Source: Alphaproteobacteria bacterium (GTDB taxonomy: Bacteria; Pseudomonadota; Alphaproteobacteria; Rickettsiales; JABCZZ01). Taken from it: a DNA stretch of 20,187 bases. The notes beneath the pieces were generated by a model. The model was not told where the DNA came from, did no database searches, and saw nothing but the letters and a program-made list of their open reading frames with translations. The DNA is taken from positions 1 to 20,187 of the forward strand of contig JABCZZ010000023.1 in the NCBI GenBank assembly GCA_013289445.1. The letters are read 5' to 3'. The first letter of the stretch is position 1, and every line of letters starts with the position of its first letter. Position numbers and translations under genes: made by a program. Of the stretch, positions 8,762 through 15,798 are shown one piece after another.

Positions 8762-10111
8762 TTATATTGGCAGGAAGTTCTTAAGCCCGCCGCGCAGCAT
8801 GCCCTTTTTTCCCAGTTTTTTCATCTGCTTCATCATGGTTTCCATCTGCTGCCAGGCCTTAAAAAGTTTATTGATTTCCTGGACCGTGGCCCCGGCCCCC
8901 GCCGCGATGCGCTGCTTGCGCGAACCGTTGAGCAGTTTGGGATTTTTGCGCTCCTTCTGCGTCATGGAAAGAATAATGGCTTCCTGACGGTCGATGACTT
9001 TCTCATCGATATTGGCCCCCGCCATCTGCTCCTTGATCTTGCCGATGCCTGGCAGCATGCCCATGAGGCTGCCGATGCCGCCCATCTTTTTCATGCTGCG
9101 TAATTGGGAGAGCATGTCATCCAGATCAAAACTGCCTCCCTGCAGTTTTGCCGCCATCTTCTCGGCCTCGGCCTGATCAAAATTCTCCGCAGCTTTTTCA
9201 ACAAGCGAGACGACGTCGCCCATATCAAGAATGCGGCTGGCGATGCGCTCAGGGTAAAATTCTTCAAAGTCGGCGAGCTTTTCCCCCATACCCGCGAATT
9301 TGATCGGTTGGCCGGTGATGCTGCGCATGCTAAGTGCTGCGCCGCCGCGTCCGTCGCCATCGAGCCTTGTCAGAATAATGCCCGTGACGCCGATTTTTTC
9401 GTTGAACTCGCGTGCTATATTTACGGCGTCTTGCCCAGTGAGTGCATCGGCCACGAGAAGCGTTTCAATTGGCTTTGCCGCATCCTTGACCTCACGCAAC
9501 TCCTGCATCAGCTCATCGTCGATATGCAGGCGGCCTGCGGTGTCGAGCAGCACCACGTCATAGCCTTCAAGCCTGCCCATTTCGAGTGCGCGTTTGGTAA
9601 TGGCCAGCGGCTTCTGCCCTTCAATGACTGGGAGTGAGCCAACGCCGGCCTGGCCAGCCACTACTTGCAGCTGATGTTGTGCGGCGGGGCGGTAGACGTC
9701 GAGCGATGCGAGCAGTACTTTTTTATTCTGCTTATTCTTTAGGCGCAGCGCGAGCTTGCCGGTGCTCGTAGTTTTGCCCGAGCCTTGCAGGCCGGCCATG
9801 AGAATCACTGCGGGCGGAGTGGTCGCCAGATTTAATTCGCTATAGGCACCACCCAGCAGCTCCACCAGATGATCATGCACCAGCTTGATAACCATCTGCG
9901 CGGGCGAGATGCTTTGGACAATCTCGGCGCCGAGCGCCTTCTGTTTGAGGCTTTGGGTGAAATCTTTGACGACGCTGAGTGCGACATCGGCTTCCAGCAG
10001 CGCGACGCGCACTTCGCGCATGGCGGCGTCGATGTCGGCTTCGGAAAGCACGCCGCGCCCGCGCAGCTTGCTTACTATCCCCGTGAGTTTTCCTGATAGC
10101 GTATTGAACAT
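8762..10111 (-). CDS. ffh: Signal recognition particle protein Ffh (SRP54)
   Basis: GTPase that binds 4.5S RNA and the signal sequences of nascent membrane proteins and docks with FtsY. 449 aa. N domain 1-100; G domain with P-loop GLQGSGKTTSTGK (107-119), DTAGRLHID (190-198), TRLDGDGRGGAAL (248-260) and the GQPIKFAGMGE closing motif. The M domain from about 300 is methionine-rich with QLRSMKKMGGIGSLMGMLPG and IILSMTQKERKNPKLLNGSRKQRIAAGAG (RNA-binding region). No Shine-Dalgarno precedes the ATG (the upstream bases read AAGTCCCTCTT), which is unusual among its neighbours. It is the first gene of the minus-strand block. Confidence 0.98.
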   Translation of the reverse strand: MFNTLSGKLTGIVSKLRGRGVLSEADIDAAMREVRVALLEADVALSVVKDFTQSLKQKALGAEIVQSISPAQMVIKLVHDHLVELLGGAYSELNLATTPPAVILMAGLQGSGKTTSTGKLALRLKNKQNKKVLLASLDVYRPAAQHQLQVVAGQAGVGSLPVIEGQKPLAITKRALEMGRLEGYDVVLLDTAGRLHIDDELMQELREVKDAAKPIETLLVADALTGQDAVNIAREFNEKIGVTGIILTRLDGDGRGGAALSMRSITGQPIKFAGMGEKLADFEEFYPERIASRILDMGDVVSLVEKAAENFDQAEAEKMAAKLQGGSFDLDDMLSQLRSMKKMGGIGSLMGMLPGIGKIKEQMAGANIDEKVIDRQEAIILSMTQKERKNPKLLNGSRKQRIAAGAGATVQEINKLFKAWQQMETMMKQMKKLGKKGMLRGGLKNFLPI

Positions 10112-10117
10112 AAGAGG

Positions 10118-10146
10118 GACTTAGGCGCAAAGCGCGCCCGCGTCAA
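10118..10146 (-). promoter_or_regulatory. Possible ffh promoter (leaderless candidate)
   Basis: On the minus strand TTGACG (10146-10141) is followed after 17 nt by TAAGTC (10123-10118). The -35 is good and the -10 poor (3 of 6). Transcription would begin about at the ffh ATG (10111), consistent with the lack of a Shine-Dalgarno, so a leaderless mRNA is possible. The spacer contains a 5-bp dyad, GGCGC-5-GCGCC (10124-10138). Confidence 0.3.
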
Positions 10147-10179
10147 GGGCTGCAAGGCATCGCAAAGAACGGATAATGA

Positions 10180-10207
10180 TTGACAATTAGGCGCGCACAC
10201 TTATTTT
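10180..10207 (+). promoter_or_regulatory. Sigma-70-like promoter for tRNA-Lys
   Basis: Consensus TTGACA at 10180-10185, 16-nt spacer, TATTTT at 10202-10207. The expected start near 10214 gives a 5' leader of about 17 nt to the mature tRNA end. No other promoter-like pair lies between ffh and the tRNA on this strand, so it probably also drives the methyltransferase downstream. Confidence 0.6.
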
Positions 10208-10230
10208 GCGTGGACTCTTCGTCATGGTAT

Positions 10231-10306
10231 GATCTGGTAGCTCAGTCGGTAGAGCACCTGACTTTTAATCAGGTTGTCGCGGGTTCGATTCCCGCCCAGA
10301 TCACCA
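10231..10306 (+). tRNA. tRNA-Lys (anticodon UUU)
   Basis: 76-nt cloverleaf read by hand: acceptor GATCTGG pairs perfectly with CCAGATC (10296-10302); D stem GCTC/GAGC with loop AGTCGGTA; anticodon stem CCTGA/TCAGG with loop CTTTTAA, anticodon TTT at 10264-10266; variable TTGTC; T stem GCGGG/CCCGC with loop TTCGATT; discriminator A and an encoded CCA (10304-10306). All stems are perfect. It lies 23 nt before the methyltransferase ATG with no terminator between them. Confidence 0.97.
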
Positions 10307-10329
10307 CCTTGCAACCCATTGAACTGCGT

Positions 10330-10941
10330 ATGGACATTCCGCAAAAAATTAATCTCGGCAGCGGTAAAGATCTGCAGCCGGACTATCTTAATATCGATAT
10401 TGATAGCCATTGGGGACCCGACATCGTGCTCAATGTGAGCAGCCCCTTTTTTGAAAATGGTGCCAATGAATTCATCACGCGTCGTTTCGGCAAAGTAACC
10501 CTTGCCCCGGATAGTTTTAACGAAATCCTGTGCAAGGATGTGCTCGAGCATGTGCCGGATTTGATTGCCACCATGACTAACTGCCTTACCCTGCTTAAGG
10601 TAGGCGGTGTATTTAATATTATAGTGCCATACGATCTTTCTTATGGCGCATGGCAAGACCCCACCCACATCCGCGCGTTTAATGAACGAAGCTGGCTATA
10701 TTATACGGACTGGTTCTGGTATCTCAGCTGGAGTACTCACCGTTTTAAGATGCGCAGCCTGGACTATCTGTTAAATCCGGTAGGCGAACAGATGCAAAAT
10801 GCGGGAACAGCTGCGGATTTGATACTGCGCACACCAAGAGCCGTCGACTCCATGAAACTGGTACTGGAGAAAATTGTGCTCGACGAAGAAGATCACAAAG
10901 CCCTGCAAACGCTCAAAGAGCGTCGTGCGCTATCCCGGTAA
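10330..10941 (+). CDS. SAM-dependent methyltransferase (type-11-like), substrate unknown
   Basis: 203 aa class I methyltransferase. The N-terminal INLGSGKDLQPDYLNIDID (7-25) is the SAM-binding motif I (GxG) followed by the acidic end of strand 2. FNEILCKDVLEHVPDL and LLKVGGVFNIIVPYD are motifs IV and VI, and DPTHIRAF is typical of the predicted small-molecule or glycan-associated branch. The frame is open back to 10180, but that part is the tRNA, so the ATG at 10330 is the plausible start. It has no Shine-Dalgarno. Its TAA directly abuts the convergent rsh stop with zero spacing. The substrate cannot be inferred. Transcription from the tRNA-Lys promoter, with release by tRNA processing, is likely. 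Confidence 0.85.
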   Translation: MDIPQKINLGSGKDLQPDYLNIDIDSHWGPDIVLNVSSPFFENGANEFITRRFGKVTLAPDSFNEILCKDVLEHVPDLIATMTNCLTLLKVGGVFNIIVPYDLSYGAWQDPTHIRAFNERSWLYYTDWFWYLSWSTHRFKMRSLDYLLNPVGEQMQNAGTAADLILRTPRAVDSMKLVLEKIVLDEEDHKALQTLKERRALSR

Positions 10942-13089
10942 TCAGCCGTAATGCCGCTCGACCGACTGAATGACTTCTTTCGAGCGCAGGGAAGCAATGA
11001 TGGTATTGAGGTGACGGATATCCTTCACTTCCATATCGATAAGTATCTCAAAGAAATCGGTAGAGCGGTTTAAAATCTTCAGGTTGGTGATGTTACCCAG
11101 ATCCTTGGCGATTACGCTGGTTACGGTCGCAAGGCCGCCGGTTTCGTGCGACACGGTGGCTTTAATGCGCGCAACATGGGCAACGCCTGTGCCTGAATCC
11201 CACGCGACATCGATCCAGCGCTCAGGCGTATCGGAGAAATTTTCCAGCGTTTCACAAGACGTGGTGTGAATGGTGATGCCCTTGCCGGTAGTGACGATGC
11301 CTACGATTTTGTCGCCGGGAATCGGGTGGCAGCAGCCGGCAAAATGCAACGCCATGCCGGGAATAAGGCCTTTGATAGGAATGGCCGCACCCGGCGCATT
11401 CGGTTTCTTGCGCAGACGCGAAAGCAGCGTGCCTTTTTTAGAAGGTACGGAGCTGAGCTTGCGATCGGGAAACACTGCCTCGAACACCTGCACACGGTTG
11501 ATTAGCCCCTCACCGACTTCGGCAAAAAGATCATCGAGTGTCTTTTTATTGAATCCCGCCACGACACCTTCAAGCATCTTGTCGGTCAGTTCGACATTTT
11601 CCTGTTTGAATGTCTTGGAGAGAATGGCTTTGCCAAGATTGATATACTCCGTGCGTTGCTGCGTGCGGATAAATTTGCGGATTTCGGAGCGTGCCTTGCC
11701 CGTGACGACAAAGCGTTCCCAAGTAGGTGAGGGCGTTTGCGCCTTGGAGGTGATGATATCCACCTGATCGCCGTTTTTAAGCTGGGTGCGCAGAGGGATG
11801 ATGCGACCGTTGATCTTGGCGCCTACGCAGGTATCGCCGACGCCGGAATGCACGGCATAGGCGAAGTCTACGGGTGTTGCGCCGCGCGGCAGGGCGATAA
11901 TGTCGCCCTTGGGCGTAAAGCAGAATACCTGATCGTGATACATTTCGAGTTTGGTATGCTCAAGAAATTCTTCCGGATTGGAAGACTTTTCCAGAATCTC
12001 CAGCAGTTCGCGTATCCAGCGATATTGCTTGCCGTCTTTGCTATAATCGCGATTCTGTTTATATGCCCAGTGCGCTGCTACACCAAATTCGGCGATTTCC
12101 TGCATCTGCTGCGTGCGAATCTGGATTTCAATGCGTTGCTGCCCCGGCCCGATGACAGCCGTATGCAGGGATTTGTAGCCGTTGTTCTTGGGCGTGCTGA
12201 TGTAGTCCTTGAAATGTCCGGGAATCGTGTGATAGGCAGCATGCAACGCGCCTAACACCTGGTAACACTCGGGCACGCTTGGAACAATAATGCGAAACGC
12301 GATAATGTCGCTGAGCTGTTCAAAATTGATGTTCTTGGTTTCCATCTTTTTCCAGATGGAGTAGGGGCGCTTTTCACGGCCGACGACGGTAAATTGCTTG
12401 AGGCCGGATTCTTCAAGCGTCTTCTTGATATGGGCTTCGTTCTTTTCCACCACGGCTTTGTCCTGCTCGCGCAGAAAATTCAGACGCTTCATGATCGATT
12501 CACGCGCTTCCGGGTATAGTTCGGTGAAGGACAGGTCTTGCAATTCTTCCTTAATTTTGCGCATGCCGATGCGTTCAGCGAGCGTGGCATAAATATCGAG
12601 CGTCTCGCGTGCGATGCGTTGGCGCTTTTCCGGCGATTTGATGTATTGCAGCGTACGCATATTGTGCAGACGATCAGCGAGCTTGACCATGAGTACGCGC
12701 AAGTCCTCTGACATTGCCACCAGCAGCTTGCGGAAATTCTCTGCCTGCTTAGCGTTTTCCGACTTGGTTTCAAGGCGGGATAATTTTGTGACGCCGTCTA
12801 CCAGCGCGCGGATTTCTTTTCCAAATAATTTCTCGATATCTTCTAGGGTTGCATCGGTATCTTCGACCGTATCATGAAGCAAGGCAGTGGCAATTGAGGC
12901 CGTATCAAGGCGAAATTCGGTAAGCAGCGCCGCCACTTCCACGGGATGAGAAAAATAGGGGTCACCCGAGGCGCGCTTTTGGCTGCCATGTGCCTTCATC
13001 GCAAAAACATAGGCGCGATTGAGCAGATCCTCATCGGCATCGGGATCATAGGCTTTCACGCGTTCTAGCAGCTCAAACTGGCGAATCAT
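10942..13089 (-). CDS. rsh: Bifunctional (p)ppGpp synthetase/hydrolase (RelA/SpoT homologue)
   Basis: Makes and degrades the stringent-response alarmone. 715 aa, full-length Rsh. The HD hydrolase domain has SHP (47-49), HDTVEDTDA (72-80, with the HD and the ED of the Rel/Spo hydrolase) and KLADRLHNMRTL (136-147). The synthetase domain has GREKRPYSIWKKM (237-249), DIIAFRI (261-267), YISTPKNNGYKSLHTAV (296-312) and EIQIRTQQMQEIAEFGVAAHW (321-341). TGS (about 388-450), the conserved CCHPIPGD zinc-finger region (about 585) and a C-terminal ACT domain (about 635-715) follow. Both catalytic motif sets look intact, so the enzyme is probably bifunctional. The ATG at 13089 has no Shine-Dalgarno; a perfect TATAAT lies 26-31 nt upstream. 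Confidence 0.97.
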   Translation of the reverse strand: MIRQFELLERVKAYDPDADEDLLNRAYVFAMKAHGSQKRASGDPYFSHPVEVAALLTEFRLDTASIATALLHDTVEDTDATLEDIEKLFGKEIRALVDGVTKLSRLETKSENAKQAENFRKLLVAMSEDLRVLMVKLADRLHNMRTLQYIKSPEKRQRIARETLDIYATLAERIGMRKIKEELQDLSFTELYPEARESIMKRLNFLREQDKAVVEKNEAHIKKTLEESGLKQFTVVGREKRPYSIWKKMETKNINFEQLSDIIAFRIIVPSVPECYQVLGALHAAYHTIPGHFKDYISTPKNNGYKSLHTAVIGPGQQRIEIQIRTQQMQEIAEFGVAAHWAYKQNRDYSKDGKQYRWIRELLEILEKSSNPEEFLEHTKLEMYHDQVFCFTPKGDIIALPRGATPVDFAYAVHSGVGDTCVGAKINGRIIPLRTQLKNGDQVDIITSKAQTPSPTWERFVVTGKARSEIRKFIRTQQRTEYINLGKAILSKTFKQENVELTDKMLEGVVAGFNKKTLDDLFAEVGEGLINRVQVFEAVFPDRKLSSVPSKKGTLLSRLRKKPNAPGAAIPIKGLIPGMALHFAGCCHPIPGDKIVGIVTTGKGITIHTTSCETLENFSDTPERWIDVAWDSGTGVAHVARIKATVSHETGGLATVTSVIAKDLGNITNLKILNRSTDFFEILIDMEVKDIRHLNTIIASLRSKEVIQSVERHYG

Positions 13090-13111
13090 AAGGATTTATT
13101 AATTATTTAGA

Positions 13112-13138
13112 GCTATTATATATCTATTCAATAATAGC
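13112..13138. promoter_or_regulatory. Inverted repeat over the rsh promoter: candidate operator
   Basis: Perfect 8-bp dyad, GCTATTAT (13112-13119) and ATAATAGC (13131-13138), with an 11-nt AT-rich centre. The half-site centres are 19 bp apart, about two helix turns. The left arm covers the minus-strand TATAAT (13120-13115) proposed for rsh. It lies in the 63-bp divergent space between rsh and the triple-HTH gene, exactly where an autoregulator would bind. No binding evidence exists; this is inference from position and symmetry. Confidence 0.5.
13115..13120 (-). promoter_or_regulatory. -10 element of a putative rsh promoter
   Basis: Minus-strand TATAAT, a perfect match to the consensus -10. 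The -35 region 16-18 nt upstream (around GATTCG/ATTCGC) is poor, which suggests a weak or activator-dependent promoter. The start would fall near 13108, giving a leader of about 19 nt before rsh. Confidence 0.45.
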
Positions 13139-13152
13139 GAATCACTGCTGCC

Positions 13153-13962
13153 ATGTCCAAGCCCAAAGCCCCATCCGATGATATTGACAGGTTGGGTGTT
13201 GCCATTGCACTGCGCTATCTGCGTGAGGATGCTGGAATGCCTATGGCAAAGGTCGCAGGCAGGCTGCATATCCGTAAAGAAGGGCTTTGGGAGTTCGAAA
13301 ACGGCAACGAACACGCAATTGGGCTCGATAAAATTAAAGAACTACCCCTTATTTTCAAATGCGCATCTATCAGTGCCATGATTAAAAAGGCGGAGAAACT
13401 ACCGTTTCCCGAGATCTATGATTATGAGGCTATTGGTCTGGCGCTACGTTACCTGCGCGAAGATAAAGGTTTAACCCAGGCCTATGTAGCACGGCGAATA
13501 GGCTCTAACAGAGAGCAGGTGCGCGCCTTTGAGGACGGAAAACGTTCGCTGGGCAAAGATAAAATAGACAAATTGCCTGGCGTGTTTGCCTGCAAGTCGC
13601 TTGCGGAGATGATAGATAAGGCCAATGCGCTGCCGTGGGAGGGTATTTATTGCGACAAGGAAGTAATTTCACGTGCGCTTAAATACCTGAGACCGCAATA
13701 TAATTTAAGCCAGGGGGAAATAGCCGAAGAAATTGACGTACATATTTCCTCCCTGTCTAATTTTGAAAGGGGCGACTTAACCCAGCTGGGCTTTGAAAAG
13801 CTTAAGCTGCTGCCACCGTTGTTTGATTGCAAAACGCTGAGAGAAATGGCCGACTTAGCCGATACGCACAGCAGGGGAAAGATATACCGTCTGCCGGGGT
13901 ACCGTGAGGCGGAACGCCGCCGCCGGAGCCTTAAAAACAGCAGCAATGCTGAAATAGAATAA
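13153..13962 (+). CDS. Triple helix-turn-helix (Xre/Cro-like) repeat protein, hypothetical regulator
   Basis: 269 aa built from three tandem copies of one module with an exact 78-residue period in the core. ALRYLRED begins at 19 and 97 and ALKYLRPQ at 175. FExG follows at 48-51, 126-129 and 204-207. The linker LP..F.C.S(L/I).(E/A)M..KA..LP....IY recurs, with Cys at 70, 147 and 226 and IY at 88, 165 and 244. Each module reads as a Cro/C1-type HTH (for example LTQAYVARRIGSNREQVRAFEDG) plus a conserved ~35-residue linker. The tail (250-269) is Arg-rich. I recognise no named family with three such copies. No Shine-Dalgarno is visible at the ATG (13153). It is divergent from rsh and shares a dyad-containing intergenic space with it. 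Function is unknown; a DNA-binding regulator is likely. Confidence 0.85.
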   Translation: MSKPKAPSDDIDRLGVAIALRYLREDAGMPMAKVAGRLHIRKEGLWEFENGNEHAIGLDKIKELPLIFKCASISAMIKKAEKLPFPEIYDYEAIGLALRYLREDKGLTQAYVARRIGSNREQVRAFEDGKRSLGKDKIDKLPGVFACKSLAEMIDKANALPWEGIYCDKEVISRALKYLRPQYNLSQGEIAEEIDVHISSLSNFERGDLTQLGFEKLKLLPPLFDCKTLREMADLADTHSRGKIYRLPGYREAERRRRSLKNSSNAEIE

Positions 13963-14015
13963 CGTCTGCACTTACGAAGTGACAACTATCTGCGAGTTCT
14001 TTATAAGGCTGCGCC

Positions 14016-14984
14016 ATGCCCCGCAAACCCTCAAAAACTGCACCTGAGAAGAGCTACAGCGATTTCATTCAGCCATTCCTGATTGATCGTTCAGCCATAC
14101 GCGGACGACTGGTGCGGCTTGAGAAATCGGTAAATGATATTCTCAGCGCGCATAACTATCCTGAGGCAGTCTCCCTGCATTTGGCAGAACAGATTGTGCT
14201 TGCTTCGCTGCTTTCCGCGACACTTTCCGATGGCGGCATTCTTACCGTTCAGGCGAAGGGAGACGGTGCGGTGCGTTTTATAGTGGTGGACGTGATGGCA
14301 GGCGGCACTATTCGCGGTTATGCCGAAGTGGATAAAGCAGCGCTCAAGAAACTTGGCAGCAAGGCGGCGGACTTATCAAAGATACTTGGCAAGAGCTATC
14401 TGGCGGTGACGCTTGATCAAGGGGGCGAAAGCAACCAGCGCTATCAGGGCATAGTTGAGCTAAGCGGTAATACGCTGAGTGAGGCCTTTAAGGGGTATTT
14501 TTTCCAATCTCAGCAAGCGGAAATTGCAGTGCATGTCGCGGTGCGCGCACCGGATAAATACCATAAAGCCTGGCGGGCAGGTGGCATTATTATTGAGCGT
14601 ATGCCAAGCGAGGGAGGCCACGAAATGGAGATGAGCTCCGAGGAACAAGACGAGCTCTGGAACCGCACCCAGCTTTTTATGCGTACGCTGAAAGATGAAG
14701 AGATGCTCAGCCACCATGTCACCCCGCAGAACCTGCTGTATCGCCTTTTTAACCAAGATGGCGTATGGGTCTATAAACTTCAGCCCTTAAAAAGCGGCTG
14801 CCGCTGCTCGCGCGAGCGCGTCAAATCAGTGCTGAAATCGATTCCCAAGAAAGAATTATCCACAATGCTCAGTGATGGCAAACTCACCATCGACTGCCAG
14901 TTCTGCAATAAAAAAGAAGTCTTCACCAAGACGGATGTGGATAAGTTGTACCGCAAGCCAGTAAAGAGCCAAAAAGCAAAATAA
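14016..14984 (+). CDS. hslO: Hsp33 redox-regulated chaperone
   Basis: Holdase activated by oxidation and unfolding of its C-terminal zinc domain. 322 aa. The N-terminal region has FLIDRSAIRGRLVRL (21-35), LLSATLSDGGILTVQAKGDG (65-84) and later GNTLSEAFKGYFFQSQQ (151-167). The zinc site is CxC (C262, C264, GCRCSRERV) plus CxxC (C294, C297, DCQFCNKKEVF), all four ligands present, so redox switching should be intact. AAGG lies about 9 nt before the ATG. It follows the triple-HTH gene by 53 nt in the same orientation and may share its transcript. Confidence 0.96.
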   Translation: MPRKPSKTAPEKSYSDFIQPFLIDRSAIRGRLVRLEKSVNDILSAHNYPEAVSLHLAEQIVLASLLSATLSDGGILTVQAKGDGAVRFIVVDVMAGGTIRGYAEVDKAALKKLGSKAADLSKILGKSYLAVTLDQGGESNQRYQGIVELSGNTLSEAFKGYFFQSQQAEIAVHVAVRAPDKYHKAWRAGGIIIERMPSEGGHEMEMSSEEQDELWNRTQLFMRTLKDEEMLSHHVTPQNLLYRLFNQDGVWVYKLQPLKSGCRCSRERVKSVLKSIPKKELSTMLSDGKLTIDCQFCNKKEVFTKTDVDKLYRKPVKSQKAK

Positions 14985-14993
14985 AATATACGG

Positions 14994-15022
14994 TTGCACA
15001 AAAAGTCGAAGCAAGCTAATCT
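14994..15022 (+). promoter_or_regulatory. Weak candidate promoter for the TetR-isc region
   Basis: TTGCAC (14994-14999), 17-nt spacer, TAATCT (15017-15022), only about three matches in each hexamer. It lies in the 94-nt gap after hslO and before a gene with a strong GAGGAG ribosome binding site (15066-15071). No hslO terminator is visible. Confidence 0.3.
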
Positions 15023-15078
15023 TAGAGAAAGTGGGGTCGCAAGCGAGCAAAAAGTCTTTGTAAAAGAGGAGAGCTCAG

Positions 15079-15798
15079 ATGCCCAGGGTTAATGTAAAAG
15101 ATAAGCGCAAGCAGCAACTCATGGAAGCCAATATGGCTTCGATTGCGCGGCGCGGACTTACCGATACTACTATCGCGCATGTCTCCAAAGGCGCAGACAT
15201 GTCGCGCGGCATCGTTAATTTCTACTTCACCTCGAAGGAAAAGATGATGCTTGAGACGCTCGGCTTCATCGCCCAGGAATATACCCAAGCCTGGCAAGAA
15301 GCGCTCGCCGCCAAGCAAAAGGAAACGAGCGAGGCCTATGCGCTTATTGAGAGCATTTTAAAGACACTTACCAGCGACAAGATCTGCACTAACAAGCGTA
15401 TGGCGGTGTGGGCAGCGTTTATCGGCCATGCCTGTACGCACGAAGCCTATGCTAAAATCATCCGCGATACCGATGAGACGCTACTGCAGAAACTCAAGGA
15501 ACTGTGGCAGAAACAATCGGGGGATGCCAAACTCGGCGAACTTCGCGCCCGCCAGATGCAGGCGATTATCCGTGGTCATTATGCCGTCGGCGCTCTCTCA
15601 GATGATGACAAACGTCCTTCGGCCTACAGCGAATCCTGGGTTGCACTGTTGAAAACTTCTGGCTCTGTGCAAGCAACTGCGCCTAAAGAAAAAGTGATCA
15701 AGATCAAGCAGGAAGTCCCCAGCAGGCCGAAAAAGCCTGCCGTGCTGGAAGTGCTGCCAGGTCAGCTTGATTTTGGCGATCTGTTCTCCAAGGTGTAA
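15079..15798 (+). CDS. TetR-family regulator, BetI-like, heading the isc cluster
   Basis: 239 aa. The N-terminal TetR DNA-binding domain spans about 10-61, with recognition helix around MSRGIVNFYFTSKEKMMLETL (41-61), the BetI-like signature. The middle part (KRMAVWAAFIGHACTHEAY, 106-124) resembles the BetI-type C-terminal domain. The last ~45 residues are a Lys/Pro-rich linker and a short hydrophobic end (LPGQLDFGDLF). GAGGAG 7 nt before the ATG gives strong initiation. Its TAA is immediately followed by the ATG of a cysteine desulfurase, so the two are co-translated. No choline/betaine genes are near, so betaine sensing is not implied. A role controlling Fe-S assembly in place of the usual Rrf2 regulator IscR is inference. 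C103 and C119, with H117 and H121 nearby, are possible ligands. Confidence 0.85.
   Translation: MPRVNVKDKRKQQLMEANMASIARRGLTDTTIAHVSKGADMSRGIVNFYFTSKEKMMLETLGFIAQEYTQAWQEALAAKQKETSEAYALIESILKTLTSDKICTNKRMAVWAAFIGHACTHEAYAKIIRDTDETLLQKLKELWQKQSGDAKLGELRARQMQAIIRGHYAVGALSDDDKRPSAYSESWVALLKTSGSVQATAPKEKVIKIKQEVPSRPKKPAVLEVLPGQLDFGDLFSKV

Noticed and set aside
10180..10329. N-terminal extension of the methyltransferase through the tRNA
   Set aside because: The segment encodes a perfect tRNA-Lys and its promoter; the protein family sequence begins right after the ATG at 10330.
13969..13984. Small palindrome CACTT-ACG-AAGTG before hslO
   Set aside because: Five base pairs with a 3-nt loop and no following T-run; expected by chance.
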